A DNA stretch of 64,000 bases from Terrimonas ginsenosidimutans (lineage in GTDB: Bacteria; Bacteroidota; Bacteroidia; Chitinophagales; Chitinophagaceae). The position numbers were made by a program, and so were the translations under genes. The stretch spans positions 186,001 through 250,000 of the forward strand of contig NZ_JAKLTR010000006.1 in NCBI RefSeq assembly GCF_022012415.1, in the 5' to 3' direction. Below, in pieces: positions 1 through 9,787 of this stretch (within the stretch, counting starts at the first letter, position 1; every line of letters begins with the position of its first letter). The notes beneath the pieces are model-generated. The model did not search any database. It worked only from the letters and a program-made list of their open reading frames with translations, and had not been told where the DNA came from.

Positions 1-953
1 TTGCCATCACGATGCCCGCCACCCATTGATTGGGAATCGAACAGGATCTGGTGAACAGTTTTGCCAGCTTTGTTCTTATCTGCACGATAACCTTCACCGG
101 AAATATGTCCACACAAAACCATTTCGATATTGGGTGATGGCTGCACAAGCTTTTCAAACATCTGCTTACCATTATTCGCTCCCGGTATTTTCATACGCGG
201 AGATTTCTGGATCTCATTGTTGATATTATAGGGCTCCCAATAGATCCAGGTCACATCACCACTTGTATGCGCATCTTTTGCATTCAGGTATTCATGCGTA
301 CCGAGGATCACGCGGTGATCTTTGTATTGCGGAAGGGCGGCAACATTTTTCGCCCATGTGAGAACGGTATCACGCGGACCGTTTTCAACGGTCATAAAGA
401 GATAGTCTTTTCCATTCAGACCTTTTAATTCGTAGGCAGAATTTTCGAGCGTGGGCTGGCCCTGCTCATTCCGTGAATTCTGTACGAGTAGTTTCTGATT
501 GAGATGATTCTTATCCGTGAAAAAATATTCGCTGAAATGCGAAGTGCGATTTCCCTGCCTGTCGATACTGTAATCATGATTACCGGTGGCAGCGATATAA
601 GGCAGCTTGCCATCCAGTTTTCCAAATGCCCTGGCAACCATTTCCCACTGTGCTTTCGTTGTCTGATCGCCATCATAATCATTCGTGATCTTCTCATTAT
701 TCTCCACGAGATCTCCTACACCCATGACCATTTTGATATTGAGTGTATCGATATTATCAACGATCCATGACATCATCAGGTCCACGATCGGCTGATTACG
801 TCCCCACTTGGCATAATTCTGAAGATCCGGTACCATAATAAGCGACCATGATCCTTTCTGCTCTAATGCAGGCTTCTGATATTTTTCCTGTGAAAATGAA
901 ATGTTCGCGATCAACAGGAATAAGGCCAACCAACTAAGCGTCCGCTTTTTCAT
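1..953 (-). CDS. Metallophosphoesterase, calcineurin-like (3' end outside window)
   Basis: The reading frame opens at ATG 953 and runs leftward off the window edge, so only the N-terminal ~317 residues are visible. A Sec signal peptide (MKKRTLSWLALFLLIANISF) implies export. Motifs of the calcineurin-like metallophosphoesterase fold are present in order: VPDLQ, GVGDLVEN, ATGNHDY, GTHEYL and LCGHISGEG, which would supply the two-metal site. It probably hydrolyses a phosphate ester in the periplasm or at the surface; the substrate is unknown. It is the last visible gene of the leftward SusC/SusD locus, 10 bp after the EEP-family gene, so co-transcription is likely. The family call rests on motifs; the substrate is not determined. 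Confidence 0.85.
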   Translation of the reverse strand, partial: MKKRTLSWLALFLLIANISFSQEKYQKPALEQKGSWSLIMVPDLQNYAKWGRNQPIVDLMMSWIVDNIDTLNIKMVMGVGDLVENNEKITNDYDGDQTTKAQWEMVARAFGKLDGKLPYIAATGNHDYSIDRQGNRTSHFSEYFFTDKNHLNQKLLVQNSRNEQGQPTLENSAYELKGLNGKDYLFMTVENGPRDTVLTWAKNVAALPQYKDHRVILGTHEYLNAKDAHTSGDVTWIYWEPYNINNEIQKSPRMKIPGANNGKQMFEKLVQPSPNIEMVLCGHISGEGYRADKNKAGKTVHQILFDSQSMGGGHRDG

Positions 954-963
954 GCTATTTTTT

Positions 964-1881
964 TTATTCTATAACGAGATCTGCCTGCAAAAAGAAATGA
1001 TCACTTGGATATTTACCACTCACATCATCTTTGATGATCAGTGCGCCGACAGGCTTTACTTTCCCGCGATACCAGATATAATCGATGCGTCCTTTCGAAG
1101 AAGCTTTGTCGTATTTAACACCCTGGAATTCGTGCCCGGTATGTCCTGCTTCTTTTTTTCCATGAATGGTTTCATAGCTTTCATTCCAGCCACCATCACG
1201 TACAGAACTAAATACGTTGCTATCGAAACGTGAATTGAAATCTCCTGTGAGGATCTGTGTATAGTCAGGAAGATATTGTGCGCTTTCATCCACCACCATT
1301 TTCGCCTGCTGAATTTTCGCTTCAGCAGAAATATGATCAAGATGAAGATTCACTACACGAAACTCTTTACCGGTTTTCTTTTCACGAATGCGGACCCAGT
1401 TTGCGTGTCGCGCTCTTGCTGTATCCCATGATTTGCTACCTGCAACAAGTGGCGTTTCAGAAAGCCAGTAAGTTCCTGCAGTCAGTAATTCATACCTGTC
1501 TTTTGAAAACAGGATCGGGTTCTTTGCGATACCATGATAACCGGTGGTATGTGCATCCATTTCGGGGCCATCAAAGCCGATCAGCTGATATGACGAAAAG
1601 AATTTGCGGCAATCATCCGCCTGAATCTTTAATACTTCCTGCAAACAGATGACATCAGGTTTATGATTTTTGATCACTTTAAGACAGATATCTTTTCTTG
1701 ATGACCAACCAAGACCTTTTGCTTCATCCTCATCCAATGCTACGCGGATATTGCAACTGAGTATGCGATGTGATCCTGCAGTTGCATGATCAGCTACAAG
1801 TTCTTTACCGAACCCGGGCAGGGCAGGCAGCAATGCGGCTGCTCCAAGACCCTTGAGAAAATTTCTTCTGCTGGCAGACAT
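964..1881 (-). CDS. Endonuclease/exonuclease/phosphatase-fold protein, Tat-exported
   Basis: The 305-residue protein begins with a twin-arginine signal (SRRNFLKGLGAAALLPALPG), so it is likely exported folded. The EEP (DNase I-like) fold is shown by SCNIRVAL, VICLQEV (metal-binding Glu), LTGDFNSRFD (Asp/Asn pair) and the C-terminal PSDHFFLQADL (catalytic His). The family hydrolyses phosphodiesters or phosphomonoesters, including nucleic acids, inositol phosphates and sphingomyelin; which of these applies is not visible. It lies 26 bp downstream of the FAD oxidoreductase and 10 bp upstream of a second phosphoesterase, so the locus carries two exported phosphate-ester hydrolases. Confidence 0.88.
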   Translation of the reverse strand: MSASRRNFLKGLGAAALLPALPGFGKELVADHATAGSHRILSCNIRVALDEDEAKGLGWSSRKDICLKVIKNHKPDVICLQEVLKIQADDCRKFFSSYQLIGFDGPEMDAHTTGYHGIAKNPILFSKDRYELLTAGTYWLSETPLVAGSKSWDTARARHANWVRIREKKTGKEFRVVNLHLDHISAEAKIQQAKMVVDESAQYLPDYTQILTGDFNSRFDSNVFSSVRDGGWNESYETIHGKKEAGHTGHEFQGVKYDKASSKGRIDYIWYRGKVKPVGALIIKDDVSGKYPSDHFFLQADLVIE

Positions 1882-1907
1882 ATCTTATGCTGTTTAGAAT
1901 TCTTTTA

Positions 1908-3293
1908 TTATACCAATTCCTCTTTTCCGATACGGAGGTATGCCCCTTTCTCCAGCAGTTCCTGCTGCAGTTTTTTTACATCGATATCCGCAGGCTGTAT
2001 CCCCTGTGATATAGCCATTTTTGCTGCACGGCCTGCGGCTTCGCCCATTGCCATACACGGCGCCATCACACGGATCGCAGACATTGCTTCATGTGTGGTG
2101 GAAATACAACGGCCGGCTACGAGCAGGTTCTTCACCTTTTGAGGAATGAGCGAACGGAAAGGGATATCATAACAATCACCGCACCATTCAAGCGTACAAC
2201 CGCCACCATTCGGGTGATGGATATCCAACGGATAACTCGCCACAGCGATCGCATCATCGAAATGATTGCAGGTCATGATATCTTCACGCGTCATGGTATA
2301 AAGTCCCTGTATACGTCTTGTTTCCCTGATACCAAGGAATGGAGCCGTTTTAAGGAAGTATGCATTTTCAAAACCTGGTACATAATCGATCAGGTATTTT
2401 TGTATATCGGTGATCTGACGTCTTCCTTCAATTTCGCCATATGTAAGACTTCCCGGATCGGTTCCATTTACGCCATTCACACGTGTCATATTCACCCATA
2501 CTTCACCTTTACGAAGACCGGTGATCAGGATGGTGCGTTCTACATTCAGATCCAGGCCATCATCCTGCGCTTTCTTGATCAGGTTGCGCATTCCCACCAG
2601 TACGAACTGGTTGTTCTGACCAAAATATTCAGCAGGAATAAAATCAGTAAGATAAGTGCGGGGCTCTTCAGCGACACTTGTGCGGAGCTTTTCCGTATCA
2701 ACACCACCGAGGCAGAACATCAATGTCGGAGGCTGAACACCGCCGTTTTCGTTTCCATATTCGCAGGGAACACCAGAGCGATAAGCAACATCCGCGTCGC
2801 CACTGCAATCGATGATCGTTTTAGCAAGTACTACTTCACGTCCTGCTTTACTTTCAATGATCACGCCTTTCAGCTCATCCTTTTCCATCACCACACCAGC
2901 ACAGAAAGCGTAAAACAATACGTCCACTTTACTTTCAGTGAGCATTTCCAGCGCAACTGTTTTAACCGCTTCAGGTTCAACCAATGTAAGACTCATATGC
3001 AAAGGGCATGGACGGTGCTCGCTTGATGCCTGTACAGCTTTCAAACGATCAATCAGTTTTTGAGGAAGTCCTTTGATGATCTGGTTGCCTTTTTGTCCGA
3101 GGAAACCCAGTATCGGCAAGCCGATGGTCATATTACCGCCGACAAAGCTGCGGCTCTCGATAAGCATCACATTCAGGCCATCTTCCGCTGCTGCGAGTGC
3201 AGCCATGATACCGGAAGGACCGCCACCGATTACGAGTACGTCCGTTTCTTTTCTTACAACGAGTTCTTTTGCTGGTTCCGAAATAGTTTTCAT
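1908..3293 (-). CDS. FAD-dependent oxidoreductase
   Basis: The protein has 461 residues and an N-terminal Rossmann dinucleotide-binding motif (VLVIGGGPSGIMAALAAAED, about residues 20-40) with the ribose-binding acidic residue in IES. A second FAD contact is the C-terminal NLLVAGRCISTTHEAM and the following GEAAGRAA segment. This arrangement is typical of the FAD_oxidored family (PF12831) common in Bacteroidota carbohydrate loci. No signal peptide is seen, so it acts in the cytoplasm, presumably oxidising or reducing the imported ligand. It is located between the MFS transporter and the EEP enzyme on the same strand. The electron acceptor and substrate are unknown. Confidence 0.87.
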   Translation of the reverse strand: MKTISEPAKELVVRKETDVLVIGGGPSGIMAALAAAEDGLNVMLIESRSFVGGNMTIGLPILGFLGQKGNQIIKGLPQKLIDRLKAVQASSEHRPCPLHMSLTLVEPEAVKTVALEMLTESKVDVLFYAFCAGVVMEKDELKGVIIESKAGREVVLAKTIIDCSGDADVAYRSGVPCEYGNENGGVQPPTLMFCLGGVDTEKLRTSVAEEPRTYLTDFIPAEYFGQNNQFVLVGMRNLIKKAQDDGLDLNVERTILITGLRKGEVWVNMTRVNGVNGTDPGSLTYGEIEGRRQITDIQKYLIDYVPGFENAYFLKTAPFLGIRETRRIQGLYTMTREDIMTCNHFDDAIAVASYPLDIHHPNGGGCTLEWCGDCYDIPFRSLIPQKVKNLLVAGRCISTTHEAMSAIRVMAPCMAMGEAAGRAAKMAISQGIQPADIDVKKLQQELLEKGAYLRIGKEELV

Positions 3294-3334
3294 ATAGTTA
3301 TTGTTTGCAGTTTTTATTTTTTCTATTTTTTAAT

Positions 3335-3561
3335 GGCCTGCGTAGGTTCCCGCAGATTACGCAGATTTATCATTGTTTCTTATTGAGATCCTTTATATAC
3401 CAGGGTTATCCTTATTCAATTTCGCTGATTACGCAGATGACTTAATAAAATTTCGAGGCATCTGCGAAATCAGCGAAGCGAAATAGCTTATACACAACAG
3501 TCAATGCCTTTTCAATATCAGTGTTCAAGATCAGCGTAATCTGCGGGAACCTCCGCCGGCC
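3335..3561. repeat. Inverted repeat pair; one arm encodes the MFS C-terminus
   Basis: The 32-nt segments 3335-3366 and 3530-3561 are inverted copies with a few mismatches, sharing the perfect 18-mer GGTTCCCGCAGATTACGC. The right arm lies inside the 3' end of the MFS transporter gene and encodes its last residues. This looks like a dispersed intergenic repeat that has been captured by, or has invaded, the gene end. Confidence 0.7.
3423..3475. repeat. Imperfect inverted repeat (intergenic)
   Basis: CGCTGATTACGCAGATG (3423-3439) is the inverted copy of 3459-3475 with one mismatch, separated by a 19-nt AT-rich loop. It lies within the 224-bp gap between the FAD oxidoreductase and MFS genes and is nested inside the larger inverted repeat 3335-3561. 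The sequence resembles the outer repeat (ATTACGCAGAT is shared). It may form an RNA hairpin that shapes operon mRNA; no function is shown. Confidence 0.6.
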
Positions 3562-4792
3562 TTTCTTTTTTCACCATTGTCCGTAAGATCAATACAGCCA
3601 ATGGATGCAAAAATGCCATCACGATAAAGATCTTTTCAGCTCCGATCTTCCCGATGAATTGCCCAACAAAATAGTTGAACAACACCGCGCCCAATGCGCC
3701 AAATCCTCCTGCTATTCCCAGCACACTCGCAACATTCTTTACCGGAAAAGATTCTGCCACTACTACACTGATCGTAAACAACCAGCTTAAGCAAGCAATA
3801 GCCACTATGCTGAATACTGCCAGAGTGGCCCACGCACTTCCCAGGTAGGGAGTGAGGATACACAATGGACTAAAAAACGCAACAGTCGTCAACATCTTCT
3901 TTCTTGCCTTCAATGGTTCGTATCCTTTTCTCACCAGTTTATCAGACCATGCAGAAGTTCCTATGGCACCAAGATCAGCAAACAGGAAGGGTATCCATCC
4001 AAACATCCCAACCTGTGCCAGTGTTAGTCCCGACTCTTCCTGCAAATAACCTGGCAACCAGAATAAACAGAAGTACCAAACAGGATCACTTACAAAACGG
4101 ATCAATAGTATTCCCCATAAACTGCGTGTTCCCCAAAGTTGTTTCCATTCAAATGCAGCGGTACTGGCAGGCTCACCGGATACGGTTGATGCTGCAGCTT
4201 CGCTGGCCACTTCCACCGGCGGATCTCTATAGATCAATTTCCACAGCAGCGCGATCAATATTCCTATTGCGCCCATCGCAATAAAAGCTGTTTGCCAATT
4301 GTACGTTAGCGCCAGCCATGCGATCACAGGTGGTGCAATGATCGCCCCGATAGAACTTCCCGCAACGCAAAGACTGTTCGCTGTTGCCCGAAGTTTTCCC
4401 GGGAACCAAACCGTGATCACTTTGAGTTGCGCAGGAAAATTGGTCGGTTCAGCCGCTCCGAGTAATCCGCGGAAAAAACCGAACTGACCAATCGTCCTGG
4501 ACAAGCCGCCGCCTATGCAGGCAATTGACCAGGTAATAATGCCAAAGAACATCACCAGCCGCGCCCCGAATCTATCCACCATCCATCCCGTAACAGGATA
4601 CATAATGGCGTAGCAAATGGTAAATACATTCAGAATTGTTGCATACCCACCATCATCCAGGCTGAACTCAGCTTTAAGTACCGGCTTCAGCACAGATACG
4701 ATCTGCCTGTCTACATAATTAAATACGATCGCCAGAAAGATGATGGCAACAATGAACCAGCGTCGTTTTTCGGGGCTAAGCAATCTTCTCAT
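3518..4792 (-). CDS. MFS transporter, anion:cation symporter (ExuT-like) type
   Basis: The 424-residue protein has about twelve hydrophobic segments and the MFS motif A sequence GWMVDRFGARL after the second membrane segment. The N-terminal pattern FNYVDRQIVSVLKP is typical of the ACS subfamily, which moves hexuronates, glucarate and related organic anions with H+. It probably carries the product released in the periplasm across the inner membrane. It sits between SusD and the oxidoreductase in the leftward operon, with 130 bp upstream that contain a strong hairpin. Its last ~12 codons lie in a repeat whose inverted partner is at 3335-3366, so the tail is unlikely to be conserved. The substrate is inference only. 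Confidence 0.88.
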   Translation of the reverse strand: MRRLLSPEKRRWFIVAIIFLAIVFNYVDRQIVSVLKPVLKAEFSLDDGGYATILNVFTICYAIMYPVTGWMVDRFGARLVMFFGIITWSIACIGGGLSRTIGQFGFFRGLLGAAEPTNFPAQLKVITVWFPGKLRATANSLCVAGSSIGAIIAPPVIAWLALTYNWQTAFIAMGAIGILIALLWKLIYRDPPVEVASEAAASTVSGEPASTAAFEWKQLWGTRSLWGILLIRFVSDPVWYFCLFWLPGYLQEESGLTLAQVGMFGWIPFLFADLGAIGTSAWSDKLVRKGYEPLKARKKMLTTVAFFSPLCILTPYLGSAWATLAVFSIVAIACLSWLFTISVVVAESFPVKNVASVLGIAGGFGALGAVLFNYFVGQFIGKIGAEKIFIVMAFLHPLAVLILRTMVKKERPAEVPADYADLEH

Positions 4793-4813
4793 ATTGTAAA
4801 TCCTTTTCGTTTG

Positions 4814-4896
4814 TTCGTTGACCGTTATCCGTTGACCGTTGTCCGGGCCCTACGAATATGCTCCCGGACAACGGTCAACGGATAACGGTCAACGAA
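4814..4896. repeat. Perfect 34-nt inverted repeat (long hairpin) between susD and MFS genes
   Basis: Arms 4814-4847 and 4863-4896 are perfect inverted copies with a 15-nt loop. Each arm contains the unit GTTGACCGTTATCC next to a variant copy GTTGACCGTTGTCC, so the arm itself is an internal tandem duplication. There is no U-tract, so a plain terminator is unlikely. It could stabilise the 3' end of the susCD transcript or be a mobile palindromic repeat. Confidence 0.75.
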
Positions 4897-4922
4897 TCTC
4901 ACACAAAACTCCGCAACTCTCG

Positions 4923-6686
4923 TTAATAGCCCGGATTCTGCACCAACTTATTATTCGCATCCATCTCGGATTTCGGAACAGGCCAGTATTCATCCTTATT
5001 CGGACGATAAACAACATCCTGGGTAGTAAAATATTTCAGTGCTTCCGTACGGTTGTAGATCGGCGTATAGCTATCATCAAACCCGGTAAGCACAGCGCTT
5101 GTCCATGGTTTTGCATCACGATTCAGGTATAAAGAGCCATTCATGACAGTATTGGCAATTCCCCAGCGCCGGAGATCATACCATCTCAGGCCATCATTTG
5201 CCAGTTCCACTTTACGTTCATAACGTAAAGCTTTGCGAAGCTGTGCCTGGCTGAGGCCAGTTGGCAAGTCAGGCATCAAAGCTCTGCGACGAACGCGGTT
5301 GATCGCGGTATACACAGTATTATCGATGTCATTTGCTTCGATCTTCGCTTCAGCATATAACAGCAGCAATTCTGCTAAGCGGAAGATCCCTACATTCAGG
5401 TCAGATACACCGCTTACGGAAGTGGAATTGAAGTCAGCAATATCAACGGGTTTACGCCAGAGATAACCGCTGAATGAGCGGAATGCATTCGTTGCATCAG
5501 CATTCGCCACATTGGATGGCGTTGTACTTGTGCCATTGAGCACCGGCCAGTAATTCTTTGCCTGCGTTACCGTCGTTGTCGGCTCAAACTGGTATCCCAT
5601 GTAGCGGGAACCCGGGCGAACGCAATACATATCAAGGCGAGGATCACGATTCTCATACGGTTTCGCCGAATTATACAAAGGAGACTCCGTGATCGGCAAT
5701 CCATCTTTTGCCTGGAAGGTATTGATCAGATCCTGCGTTGGTCCCCAATAGCAAACGCCTTTACCCAGACGTGAAGCGGAATAGTATTGCTGGTTATGCG
5801 TATTGCCCGGGATCGTCATATTGTATTCCGCAACCCAGATCCATTCTTTACCGGTTTTAAATCCCGCATGCCCAAAAATATTAGATACATCGGGCTCACC
5901 TACGGTATGATCTTTTCCTACAAAGTTTACCGAGTTATTAAAAGGAGTCAGGTCAAATACTCCATTAGAAAGAGTCAGTGCAGTATTTGCTGCCTGAGCC
6001 GCAACCGTAAATTGTTTTGCATAAAGTGCAACACGCGCTTTCAGCATATAGGCTGCAACACGGGAAGCTCTTACATGCCCTGCCTGAGGTTGTGATACCG
6101 GAAGCTTTTCAGCGATCGCAGTTAACTCATCAATCAGAAACTTTTCGATTTCATTCTTGGGTGTTCTTGCAACATTTGCGTTGTTAAGATCAACCGCTGA
6201 TTTCAGTAACGGCACGTCGCCATAAAGCTCGATCATTTGCGAATAGCAATAGGCCCGAACAAAACGCAATTCACCGTCAAGCTGTCCATATGCAGCTTCA
6301 GTCATCGTGCTTTTCAGTTTCTCCAGGTTATCCAGCACAGTATGACAACGGGCGATGGTACGGTAATGAACCTGCCATGGCTTTGTCGTCAGTGCATTAT
6401 CCGTAGTGATAGCACTTGTTATTGGCGAAGTATAGTTTGTACCCGGACGGGCAAAACCGATATCGGTAATATTATCCATTACATGCCACATAGGAGTACT
6501 TGCAGCATCAATTGCACTGACAGATTGATATGCTCCGAATAAACCCATTTCCGCTTCTTTCGCGTTAGCAGGGAATGTTCCTGTTGACGGACCGTTCAAA
6601 GAGGAGCGGTCAATTTTGCAGGAGGAAAGCGCCAGGATCGAACCCAGTGCTACTACTGCAACCTTATTTATATTAAGCCTTTTCAT
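4923..6686 (-). CDS. SusD/RagB-family nutrient-binding outer-membrane lipoprotein
   Basis: The 587-residue protein has a lipoprotein signal with lipobox ILALSSC (Cys23). The body has the SusD arrangement: TPR-like helices (for example YGQLDGELRFVRAYCYSQMI, then YGDVPLL) and C-terminal motifs RLAELLLLYAEA and INRVRRRA followed by RYERKVELANDGLRWYDLRRW, which are hallmarks of the family. It binds the ligand on the cell surface and forms the lid of the SusC pore. It lies 5 bp downstream of the susC homologue, as in canonical pairs. The family is certain; the ligand is unknown. Confidence 0.95.
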   Translation of the reverse strand: MKRLNINKVAVVALGSILALSSCKIDRSSLNGPSTGTFPANAKEAEMGLFGAYQSVSAIDAASTPMWHVMDNITDIGFARPGTNYTSPITSAITTDNALTTKPWQVHYRTIARCHTVLDNLEKLKSTMTEAAYGQLDGELRFVRAYCYSQMIELYGDVPLLKSAVDLNNANVARTPKNEIEKFLIDELTAIAEKLPVSQPQAGHVRASRVAAYMLKARVALYAKQFTVAAQAANTALTLSNGVFDLTPFNNSVNFVGKDHTVGEPDVSNIFGHAGFKTGKEWIWVAEYNMTIPGNTHNQQYYSASRLGKGVCYWGPTQDLINTFQAKDGLPITESPLYNSAKPYENRDPRLDMYCVRPGSRYMGYQFEPTTTVTQAKNYWPVLNGTSTTPSNVANADATNAFRSFSGYLWRKPVDIADFNSTSVSGVSDLNVGIFRLAELLLLYAEAKIEANDIDNTVYTAINRVRRRALMPDLPTGLSQAQLRKALRYERKVELANDGLRWYDLRRWGIANTVMNGSLYLNRDAKPWTSAVLTGFDDSYTPIYNRTEALKYFTTQDVVYRPNKDEYWPVPKSEMDANNKLVQNPGY

Positions 6687-6691
6687 TAGTT

Positions 6692-9600
6692 CTAGAATTT
6701 AATATCAATACCAAATGTGAATACTTTAACCTGCGGGTAGAAATTACCGCCGCCCAACGATACACCATCTGCAGCACCGGCATCATAGCCGATCTCCGGA
6801 TCATATCCCTGGTAAAAATTGGTACTGGTTAAGAGATTCTGCCCGTTTACATATACAAATGCACTTTGCAGCCCGACACTTTTCAGCAAAGATTTTGGTA
6901 TTTCGTAACCCAGCTGAATATTTTTAAGACGCAGATAAGAAGCACTTCTCATCCACAATGTAGAGTTCTGCGTGTTATTGGTCGATGTCACAGATACGCG
7001 TGGCAATGTCGCATCTCTGTTATCAACACTCCAGTAATCCAGCTGCCATGGCTTGATCGCGCTTGAGTTCGCAGCAGGAATTACATAGTGAGAGTTAAGA
7101 TAACCATCCACTTTACCGACGCCCTGCACCAGCGCACTTAAACGGAAACCTTTCCAGCCGAGATCAAGGTTTGCACCGTAAGTATAACGAGGAATTGTAC
7201 TTCCGATGATCACTTTGTCAGCATCGGTGATCTTACCATCAGGGATTGCTTTTCCACTTGCATCAAAGGCACCGGCGATATCCACATATCGTACATCACC
7301 TGGTTTCAGTGTTCCGATCTGAGTAGGACCTGCATTAATCTCTTCCTGTGATTGATAGAAGCCATTTGCGATGTATCCATAGATAGAATTGATCGCATAT
7401 CCTTCCTGTTGGCGCAACAGATCTCCTGAACTTTGACCTTTCATATCAACGATCCTGTTCTTTACATCAGACAGGTTAAAGCCGATACCAACCTGGAAGT
7501 CGCCAAACTTATCGTCATAACGGGCAGATACTTCCCAGCCTTTATTGCTGACAACAGCAGCATTCTGATAAGGAGAAGCCAAACCGGTAAGTTGTGAAGT
7601 ATTTAACTTAAGCAGGATACCATCTGTTGTTTTATCATAGTAATCAAAAGTGAAAGACAACTTATTGAACAGGTTTGCATCTACACCGATACCTTTCATG
7701 ACTGTCTCTTCCCAGCGAAGATTAGGGTTCGACAAAGTTGTTTGAGTGATCATCTGGAAAATATTTCCGCCCATTGATACACTACCCAATGACAATGCTT
7801 CCGCAAAAGGATAGTAAGATGAACCGATGTTCTGGTTACCCAGTTTACCCCATGAGCCTCTTACTTTAAGCAATTTCACTACAGGCCTCAGGTTATCCAT
7901 AAATGATTCTTTCGACAAAAGCCATCCCGCAGAGAAAGAAGGGAATGCCGCCCATTGATTATCGCCGATGAAACGGGATGATCCATCATATCGCATATTC
8001 GCTTCAAACAGGTATTTCCCTTTGTAGTCGTAATTGAATCTGCCGAACGTTGATACAAGCACCCATTGGTTCTGCAAGCCGTTGTTATCTTTTGTAGCGT
8101 TATCAGCACCGGCTGTGAGCTGCTCGTACGTGTTGTACACGAAATCTCTTCTGTAACCAGAAAGGAGTTTTTCGTCATACGTTTCCCTTGAAGCACCACC
8201 CATCAAACTGAAATTGTGGCCATTAAAGCTTTTCTGAGCTGTTGTCTGGAAAGTATACGTACCATAGAAGTATCTGTATGCGGCTTCAGTAAGATCAGTG
8301 AAAGTATTTGCAGCACCTGCTTCTGAACCATCTTCATAATAAGTCATTACGCTTTTTCTGAAAGCGTGAACGTTACGCGTTACATAGCGGGGAGCAACCA
8401 TACCGGTAAGAGATAACCAGTCGGTAGGTTTGAACGTCATGCTCAGATTTCCCCAGAATTCAAGGTTATTTGTTTTGCGGTTGCCACCGTCTTCGATATA
8501 ACCTACCGGGTTGATCTTAACCCAGCCATCAGACCATTTATCTCCATTACGGATAGGAATATTGGTGGGCATTCTTCCGAGATAGTTCCAGATCGTTCCT
8601 TCGTCAGCGATCTGCGTTCTGTTCTTATTGGTAACAGCCACGTCAAATTTGATACTGAATTTGTCGCTTGGGGTAATGTCAAGGTTGTTACGGAATACAT
8701 AGCGTTTGAAATCAGTATTTCTGATCAGACCATCCTGCTGTACAAAGCTTAATGAAGGAGTGGCGCGAACGATGCCGCTGTTTGCTGATACAGATATAAA
8801 ATGGCTGTGCGTTAAACCACTTCCCTGGAAGATCGCGTCCTGCCAGTCGTAGTTGGACGGGTTCGCTTCAAATTTCTGCCTGAAGTTCTCAATATCCTGG
8901 TCGCTGTACACCTTGATATTATTATCATTCATACTTGCGTCGTTGAATACGCGCATATAAGTAAGGCCATCGGTTACTTCGGGAATAGCAGTTGGAGTTT
9001 GTTTACCAACATAGCCACGATAGTTAACAGAGAGTTTGTCTTTTGCTCTTTTGGTGGTGATAAGAATTACACCGTTTGCGGCACGTGATCCGTAGATCGC
9101 AGCGGAAGCCGCGTCTTTTAATACAGACATGGATTCGATGAGATTAACATCGACATCGTCAATACTTCCGGCCACTCCATCGATGATCACGAGCGGATTA
9201 CTGCTTGAACCTCCAAAGGAATTGATACCTCTGATACGGATCTGAGAACCATCACCGCCCGGCGCACCTGTTTGCGATGTAACAGTAACACCCGGAGCGA
9301 GTCCCTGAAGGGCACCTGATGCCGAAACGTTCGGACGCCTTTCAATCTGTGCGCTGCTGATCGTGGACACCGAACCCGTCAGGTTACCTTTCTTTTGGGT
9401 ACCATAGCCGACTACAACCACTTCATTCAGCCCAGCTACATCTTTCTGCAGTGACACGTCAACAGTAGAAAGCCCGGTAACGGTTACTTCCTTTTCCGTA
9501 TACCCGACCATTGAAAACACGAGTACCTCCACTGCATTGGGAACGCTGAGGGAATAATTACCTTCTGTATTGGATACAGTTCCTGATACGGCAGTTTTCA

Positions 9601-9787
9601 CCCGGATGTTCACGCCTTCGAGTGGTTGATTGTTTTCGTCAGTAATTTTTCCGGAGATTGTTTTGGACTGTGCTGCGGCCTGCACAGTGAAAACAAAGAG
9701 GCATAACATAGAGAGAAGCCAACTTCCCGCGAGTTTACGGGCATTGCTTTGCTGCCGCAGGTGGGCAAAGCAGTGATTTTTTTTCAT
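6692..9787 (-). CDS. SusC/RagA-family TonB-linked outer-membrane transporter
   Basis: The protein has 1031 residues with a signal peptide ending near VQAAAQ, a carboxypeptidase-regulatory-like domain (SGKITDENNQPLEGVNIRVK, about residues 43-115), then the conserved junction NEVVVVGYGTQKKGNLTGS. A TonB plug domain ends near ANGVILITTKR, followed by the large beta-barrel to a C-terminal aromatic residue. Length and domain order match SusC proteins. It imports the ligand captured by SusD using TonB energy. It is the first gene of the leftward locus and is transcribed from the 401-bp divergent region shared with the DeoR regulator. Confidence 0.95.
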   Translation of the reverse strand: MKKNHCFAHLRQQSNARKLAGSWLLSMLCLFVFTVQAAAQSKTISGKITDENNQPLEGVNIRVKTAVSGTVSNTEGNYSLSVPNAVEVLVFSMVGYTEKEVTVTGLSTVDVSLQKDVAGLNEVVVVGYGTQKKGNLTGSVSTISSAQIERRPNVSASGALQGLAPGVTVTSQTGAPGGDGSQIRIRGINSFGGSSSNPLVIIDGVAGSIDDVDVNLIESMSVLKDAASAAIYGSRAANGVILITTKRAKDKLSVNYRGYVGKQTPTAIPEVTDGLTYMRVFNDASMNDNNIKVYSDQDIENFRQKFEANPSNYDWQDAIFQGSGLTHSHFISVSANSGIVRATPSLSFVQQDGLIRNTDFKRYVFRNNLDITPSDKFSIKFDVAVTNKNRTQIADEGTIWNYLGRMPTNIPIRNGDKWSDGWVKINPVGYIEDGGNRKTNNLEFWGNLSMTFKPTDWLSLTGMVAPRYVTRNVHAFRKSVMTYYEDGSEAGAANTFTDLTEAAYRYFYGTYTFQTTAQKSFNGHNFSLMGGASRETYDEKLLSGYRRDFVYNTYEQLTAGADNATKDNNGLQNQWVLVSTFGRFNYDYKGKYLFEANMRYDGSSRFIGDNQWAAFPSFSAGWLLSKESFMDNLRPVVKLLKVRGSWGKLGNQNIGSSYYPFAEALSLGSVSMGGNIFQMITQTTLSNPNLRWEETVMKGIGVDANLFNKLSFTFDYYDKTTDGILLKLNTSQLTGLASPYQNAAVVSNKGWEVSARYDDKFGDFQVGIGFNLSDVKNRIVDMKGQSSGDLLRQQEGYAINSIYGYIANGFYQSQEEINAGPTQIGTLKPGDVRYVDIAGAFDASGKAIPDGKITDADKVIIGSTIPRYTYGANLDLGWKGFRLSALVQGVGKVDGYLNSHYVIPAANSSAIKPWQLDYWSVDNRDATLPRVSVTSTNNTQNSTLWMRSASYLRLKNIQLGYEIPKSLLKSVGLQSAFVYVNGQNLLTSTNFYQGYDPEIGYDAGAADGVSLGGGNFYPQVKVFTFGIDIKF

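Noticed and set aside
7888-8199. Antisense-looking long frames inside susC
   Set aside because: They are shadow frames of the 1031-residue TonB-linked transporter.
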